Positions 5,249 through 8,591 of a stretch of 8,591 nt of DNA are shown here, piece by piece. Positions within the stretch are counted from its first letter, which is position 1. Each line of letters opens with the position of its first letter. The stretch covers positions 1-8,591 of the forward strand of contig SXOY01000111.1 in the NCBI GenBank assembly GCA_005776545.1, written 5' to 3'. Made by a program: the position numbers and the translations under genes. Source of the DNA: Planctomycetia bacterium. GTDB lineage: Bacteria; Planctomycetota; Phycisphaerae; Phycisphaerales; UBA1924. The notes under the pieces are model-generated. The model saw only the letters and a program-made list of their open reading frames with translations. It was not told where the DNA came from and made no database searches.

Positions 5249-7333
5249 ATGAACGTTGATTACACTAGTTACAGACGTGGCGCTTCCGTCAGCATCATGG
5301 GAATGGTTGTTCAGGTAATCCTGGCAATCGTGCTGGCCGCCTATGGCGTAATTGCCACTGATCGTTCTGCAATCGCGGCGAGTTTGATGGTCGCAATCGG
5401 CATTCTCGCCTGGCTGGCGATGGCGATTGCCTTTGACCAGCATCGCCGCGAACGCATTGAGGCAATGGAGCAAGAGGCTCTTGGTTCAGCCGGCGTGGGG
5501 TCTGTTTTTGAGAAAGGTGCGGACGAATTCCGCCCTGCCGCCCGCCGCCTGGTGGGAATCTACAAGTTCTTTATCCCGATCGTCAGCATCATCATGGCGA
5601 CTGGGTATATCGGTCTAGGCATCTGGCGTTTCAAGGCTGGGCTCAGCCTCACTGACACGACCGGTCTGTCTATCATCGGTCCAAGCAGTTCTCACAAAGA
5701 AGTCGGCCTGGCGATGTCGGTCATTGTGGCTGTGCTCGGGTTCTTTCTTGCCCGGTACGCGGCAGGAATGTCTCGCCAGAAAGTGTGGACCAATCTTCGT
5801 GGCGGAGCGGCGGTAGCTGGCGGCGCTGCGGTTGTCGGGTTGGCCATTGCTGTCGGACTCGTTGTTCAGATTTTCTCGCAGGACTTCATCAGCCGCGTAC
5901 TTCAGGTAGCGATCCCTGGATTGATGGTGGTCCTGGGTGCAGAAATCGTCATCAACTTCCTGCTCAATCTTTATCGCCCGAGGAAGTCTGGGGAAGTTCC
6001 CAGGCCTGCATTTGATTCTCGCTTGCTGAGTCTGGTGGCAGCGCCCGACACCGTTGTGAAATCTATCGGCGATGCGATCAGCTATCAGTTGGGCTACGAC
6101 GTTACAGGAAACTGGTTCTATCAACTGATCAGCAAGCTGGTGGGGCCGATGGTTGCTCTTGGGCTTCTGATTCTGGTTCTGCTTTCGAGCATCGCGATTG
6201 TGCAGCCGCACCAGGCTGGGATCATTACGCGATTTGGTAAGAACGTGAGATCAGTTGGACCTGGGCCTCATTTCAAGCTCCCCTGGCCAATCGAAAAGCT
6301 CGAAGTACCAGTGTTCCTGAAAATGAATGAAAATGGTCGCATGCAGGAGGTAGGAAATACCACGACCGGACTGCGTGTGATTGAACTTGGCTCAAGCCCA
6401 TCGATCAAGCCTGGTCCGATCCTCTGGACAACTGAGCACGCTGGCACGGAAGTCTTCTTTATTGTTCAGCCTCCGACATCAAGTCACAGTGGCGGTTCAA
6501 GCACCGATCTGGCGCAGACCGCTGTGGAATGCAGTCTGTCATACGAAATCAGCGATGTGGCGGCATATGAGATGCTCGCTCCGGCCTCGCAGCGAGATGA
6601 ACTTCTTCGTGGCGTGGCCCAGCGTGAACTTGTCCACTTCTTCTCGCATGTCCCGATTGATCAATTGCTCGGACCAGAGCGAGTCGGTCTGGGTGGTGCA
6701 CTCAAGAAGAGGATTTCCGCCGCGTTTGCAAAGCTCAATACTGATGCGAGCGGGGCACGCGGGTCTGGTGTAAATATCGTTGCGCTCCATGTTGCCAAAT
6801 TGCACCCGCACATGGCGGTAGCATCGGCCTATGAGTCTGTTGTTGAAGCGGACCAGAAAGCAACTGCGAAATTTGAAGGTGCCAGCGCGGCAAAGATCAA
6901 GAAACTTTCAGCGGTCGCAGGCACAGTTGATAAGGCCGAAGAGATTCTCGCAGAGATTGCAGCATCGGCAAAGATCGACCAAGCTGATGAGGCCGCCGTT
7001 CGTGCGCAAGACCTCAAGATCCGAAAGCTCATGGAGAGTGCAACGGGTGCGGTCGCCGAACAACTCGCCAAGGCCAGTGCTGGTCGATGGACCAAATACA
7101 TGTCTGAACGCGGTCTAGCCGCTCGTTATTCCGGGCTGCTCGAAAGCTACAACGCATCGCCCGACCTCTTCCGCGCATCGCTTTTCTTCGACTCCTGGAA
7201 AGAAGCAATGAGCAAGAGCATTGTGTATGTGACAAGTGACGATCTCCCCAACTTGCGTATTGATGCAGATGTGAAAATCAAGGATACCGGCGTAGATGTG
7301 TTCCGCGCCGACACCACAAACACCGGGAAATAA
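5249..7333 (+). CDS. hflK: HflK-like SPFH (band 7) protein with a large multi-span N-terminal membrane domain
   Basis: By homology it is a partner of HflC in the membrane assembly that surrounds and moderates the protease FtsH. The protein has 694 residues, against about 420 for E. coli HflK. Hydrophobic spans lie at ~17-39, 42-62, 103-127, 152-172, 185-208, 215-240 and 298-318. Only the last corresponds to the single anchor of ordinary HflK. The SPFH domain follows directly: IVQPHQAGIITRFGK (~317-331) and PGPHFKLPWPIEKLEVP (~338-354), the hallmark HflK pattern. Residues ~530-620 are Ala/Glu/Lys-rich and probably a long coiled coil. The C-terminus (~650-680) keeps the YVTSDDLPNL type ending. 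I chose ATG 5249 (a GGGA lies six bases upstream); the frame also allows TTG 5231. hflC begins about 57 bases downstream. HflK-like is sure for the C-terminal half. The role of the N-terminal ~300 residues is unknown. Confidence 0.87.
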   Translation: MNVDYTSYRRGASVSIMGMVVQVILAIVLAAYGVIATDRSAIAASLMVAIGILAWLAMAIAFDQHRRERIEAMEQEALGSAGVGSVFEKGADEFRPAARRLVGIYKFFIPIVSIIMATGYIGLGIWRFKAGLSLTDTTGLSIIGPSSSHKEVGLAMSVIVAVLGFFLARYAAGMSRQKVWTNLRGGAAVAGGAAVVGLAIAVGLVVQIFSQDFISRVLQVAIPGLMVVLGAEIVINFLLNLYRPRKSGEVPRPAFDSRLLSLVAAPDTVVKSIGDAISYQLGYDVTGNWFYQLISKLVGPMVALGLLILVLLSSIAIVQPHQAGIITRFGKNVRSVGPGPHFKLPWPIEKLEVPVFLKMNENGRMQEVGNTTTGLRVIELGSSPSIKPGPILWTTEHAGTEVFFIVQPPTSSHSGGSSTDLAQTAVECSLSYEISDVAAYEMLAPASQRDELLRGVAQRELVHFFSHVPIDQLLGPERVGLGGALKKRISAAFAKLNTDASGARGSGVNIVALHVAKLHPHMAVASAYESVVEADQKATAKFEGASAAKIKKLSAVAGTVDKAEEILAEIAASAKIDQADEAAVRAQDLKIRKLMESATGAVAEQLAKASAGRWTKYMSERGLAARYSGLLESYNASPDLFRASLFFDSWKEAMSKSIVYVTSDDLPNLRIDADVKIKDTGVDVFRADTTNTGK

Positions 7334-7349
7334 CTCAGTTCAACCTCAA

Positions 7350-7370
7350 CGCGGCGGATTTCCTGCCGCG
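7350..7370 (+). repeat. Hairpin between hflK-like and hflC
   Basis: CGCGGC (7350-7355) and GCCGCG (7365-7370) pair perfectly around a nine-base loop that can add two or three more pairs. No T-run follows. It sits just before hflC and could stabilise an mRNA end or tune hflC translation. It also removes any room for a binding site before ATG 7376. Confidence 0.45.
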
Positions 7371-7377
7371 ATTCAAT

Positions 7378-7381
7378 GGAG
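7378..7381 (+). promoter_or_regulatory. Ribosome binding site favouring the hflC start at 7391
   Basis: GGAG lies nine bases before ATG 7391. ATG 7376, in the same frame, has only the hairpin in front of it, so 7391 is the better start. Confidence 0.5.
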
Positions 7382-7390
7382 CATCGATCG

Positions 7391-8410
7391 ATGCAGCGGA
7401 CCCTCTGGATAGCTCTCAGCGTTCTCTTTGTGCTTGTACTCCTGAGTTTCACGGTGACGTACACCGTGCGATTTACGGAAAAAGCTGTGCTTACAACGTT
7501 TGGCAAAGCCAATGAAGGCACGGCGATCAAGGACGATGCAGGCCTGCATTTCAAACTGCCCTACCCGATTCAGGCGGTGACCACCTACGACACGCGCTTG
7601 CGATTCACGCAATCTCGCTCGCAGACTCAGCTCACCAAAGATGAGCGGCAGATTATCGTGGAAGCCTATTGCAATTGGCACGTCTCTGATCCACTCAAGT
7701 TCTTTCAGCGCTTCAGCAATGCTGGTGCTTCAGCAGATGACCATTTCCGTAAGGCCGATGAGGCCATCAAGTCGAGCTTGTCTTCCGCCATGAGCGAAAT
7801 GGGCAAGTATCGCATGGATGAACTGTTCAATCGCGATGCAAAGGTATCTCGGCTTGAAGAACTCGAACAGGTTGTTTTGGCAACTCTCTCCAAAGGCTCA
7901 GAGAGCGGCATTTCGCTTGGTGATTATGGGATCGAAGCCAAAGATGTGGGAATCAGCAAGATCATCCTGCCAAAAGATACAAGCGAAGCAGTGAATCAGC
8001 GGTTGGTGGCCAATCGGCGGCGTATTGCCGACGAAATTACCAGCAAAGCATCGGCTGACGAAACTGGTATCAAGAGCAAGGCTGATTCAGATGCGACCAC
8101 CATCATGGCATTTGCCGATCGCTATGCCCAGGAAATCCGCACCAAGGGTGACCGCGATGCGGCACCATTCATTCGTGACATGAACGTGAATGCCGAACTG
8201 GCAGTGTTCCTTAAGAACATGGATATGTTGCGTGAGGCCGTGACCAAGCAAGCAACTCTTGTTGTTCCCTTCAGTGCGCCAGGAATGGCAGCACTTAATC
8301 CAAACTACCTTGACGGCTTGAAGAAGGGCGCGATTCCAACTTCAAACTTGTTCTCTGAAGTGGCACAAAGTTCAACAGGTACTGCCACCAAGCCGGAGGG
8401 CTCGAAGTGA
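7391..8410 (+). CDS. hflC: HflC, SPFH-domain partner of HflK and regulator of FtsH
   Basis: A 339-residue protein, close to the ~334 of E. coli HflC. It opens with an uncleaved signal anchor (hydrophobic ~5-25). The SPFH domain starts at VRFTEKAVLTTFGK (~26-39) and continues with DDAGLHFKLPYPIQAV (~48-62) and RQIIVEAYCNWHVSDP (~86-101). The C-terminal half has the HflC pattern: IILPKDTSEAVNQRL (~191-205), a charged Ala-rich helix with RIADEITSKASADETGIK (~211-228), and KGDRDAAPFIRDM before an FLKNMDMLREA segment. Most of the protein would lie in the periplasm, where HflK and HflC assemble into a cage around FtsH in E. coli. The last ~20 residues are polar. ATG 7376 would add five residues; 7391 is preferred because of its GGAG. 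The TGA overlaps the GTG start of the next gene. FtsH is not in the window. Confidence 0.93.
   Translation: MQRTLWIALSVLFVLVLLSFTVTYTVRFTEKAVLTTFGKANEGTAIKDDAGLHFKLPYPIQAVTTYDTRLRFTQSRSQTQLTKDERQIIVEAYCNWHVSDPLKFFQRFSNAGASADDHFRKADEAIKSSLSSAMSEMGKYRMDELFNRDAKVSRLEELEQVVLATLSKGSESGISLGDYGIEAKDVGISKIILPKDTSEAVNQRLVANRRRIADEITSKASADETGIKSKADSDATTIMAFADRYAQEIRTKGDRDAAPFIRDMNVNAELAVFLKNMDMLREAVTKQATLVVPFSAPGMAALNPNYLDGLKKGAIPTSNLFSEVAQSSTGTATKPEGSK
8395..8399 (+). promoter_or_regulatory. Ribosome binding site of the gene starting at 8407
   Basis: GGAGG lies seven bases before GTG 8407, ideal spacing. It is inside the end of hflC and supports a real, translationally coupled third gene. Confidence 0.75.
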
Positions 8411-8591
8411 ATTCGAGGAATGCTCATCCGCTGTTCAGTCCCGATGGCGACACGCCGGGTTCATCGCGCCGCGATGGAAAAAGCGTGGCACTGTCGTCCA
8501 CCTCGCGCGTGATGAAAGATGAAGGTCCATCGCTCGATGCTGCCAACCAGTCGCTGGCTGACGCATTGAAGTTGATTTTCGTTCTTCTCAA
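8407..8591 (+). CDS. N-terminal part of a third operon gene, probably another HflK-like SPFH protein (3' end outside the window)
   Basis: Sixty-one codons are visible, open to the window edge. GTG 8407 overlaps the hflC stop (GTGA) and has GGAGG at 8395-8399. The first ~45 residues are polar, rich in Ser, Asp, Arg and Gly, and probably a disordered cytoplasmic tail. Then comes DAANQSLADALKLIFVLL, where hydrophobic residues begin as if entering a membrane helix. A SLADALRxxFxxL segment just before the anchor is what I remember from HflK proteins, and the position right after hflC fits. The SPFH domain itself is not visible, so the family is inferred. That a gene starts here is nearly certain. 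Confidence 0.65.
   Translation, partial: MNSRNAHPLFSPDGDTPGSSRRDGKSVALSSTSRVMKDEGPSLDAANQSLADALKLIFVLL

Noticed and set aside
5615..6211. 198-codon open frame on the minus strand
   Set aside because: It is antisense to the HflK-like membrane domain and rich in His, Arg, Gln and Asn, as expected for the complement of hydrophobic coding sequence.
1..8591. CRISPR array, transposon ends or a complete novel defence system
   Set aside because: There are no spaced direct repeats, no transposase and no recognisable effector set. The only accessory-looking gene is the partial FRG-like one at the left edge.

Overview
The window looks like a chromosomal stretch from a member of the Planctomycetota, probably of the Phycisphaerae type. 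This rests on remembered family resemblance, not on a search. The glycogen-synthase-like glycosyltransferase with an upstream partner of unknown function, the ABC-2 permease ending in QTRDVG, and the multi-membrane HflK-like protein all recall planctomycete proteins. Most genes are moderately GC-rich; the first ~580 bases are visibly more AT-rich.

Layout. (1) 1-583, plus: the C-terminal part of a protein whose LFPDIDG-type end recalls FRG-domain proteins. It is cut by the window edge. (2) 600-777, minus: a tRNA-Leu(GAG) gene with a promoter and a rho-independent terminator. Its 3' end faces the FRG-like gene, which is the geometry of a mobile element inserted at a tRNA. (3) 907-2971, plus: a conserved-looking protein of unknown function, then a GT4/GT5 glycogen-synthase-like glycosyltransferase split by a single in-frame TAG at 1655-1657. 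(4) 3047-4806, minus: an ABC-2 permease followed by a small serine-rich single-span membrane protein, convergent with the glycosyltransferase. (5) 4807-5248: a divergent intergenic region of about 440 bases with several inverted repeats, two of which cannot form together. (6) 5249-8591, plus: an operon of SPFH/stomatin-prohibitin proteins: an HflK-like protein with about 300 residues of extra membrane domain, HflC, and the start of a third gene coupled to hflC by a GTGA overlap and probably also HflK-like.

How the genes work together. In other bacteria HflK and HflC form a membrane assembly around the protease FtsH and restrain its activity. Here the partner set appears enlarged, with a membrane-embedded HflK variant and probably a third SPFH subunit. 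The permease has no ATPase gene beside it in the window, so its ATPase must be encoded elsewhere. The glycosyltransferase would build glycogen or another alpha-glucan, but as read it would be cut after 48 residues unless the TAG is suppressed or is a sequencing error.

I see no CRISPR array, transposase or clear new defence system. The most notable signals are the amber-interrupted glycosyltransferase, the enlarged SPFH operon, the tRNA-Leu with two stem mismatches next to an accessory-looking gene, and the structured intergenic region.
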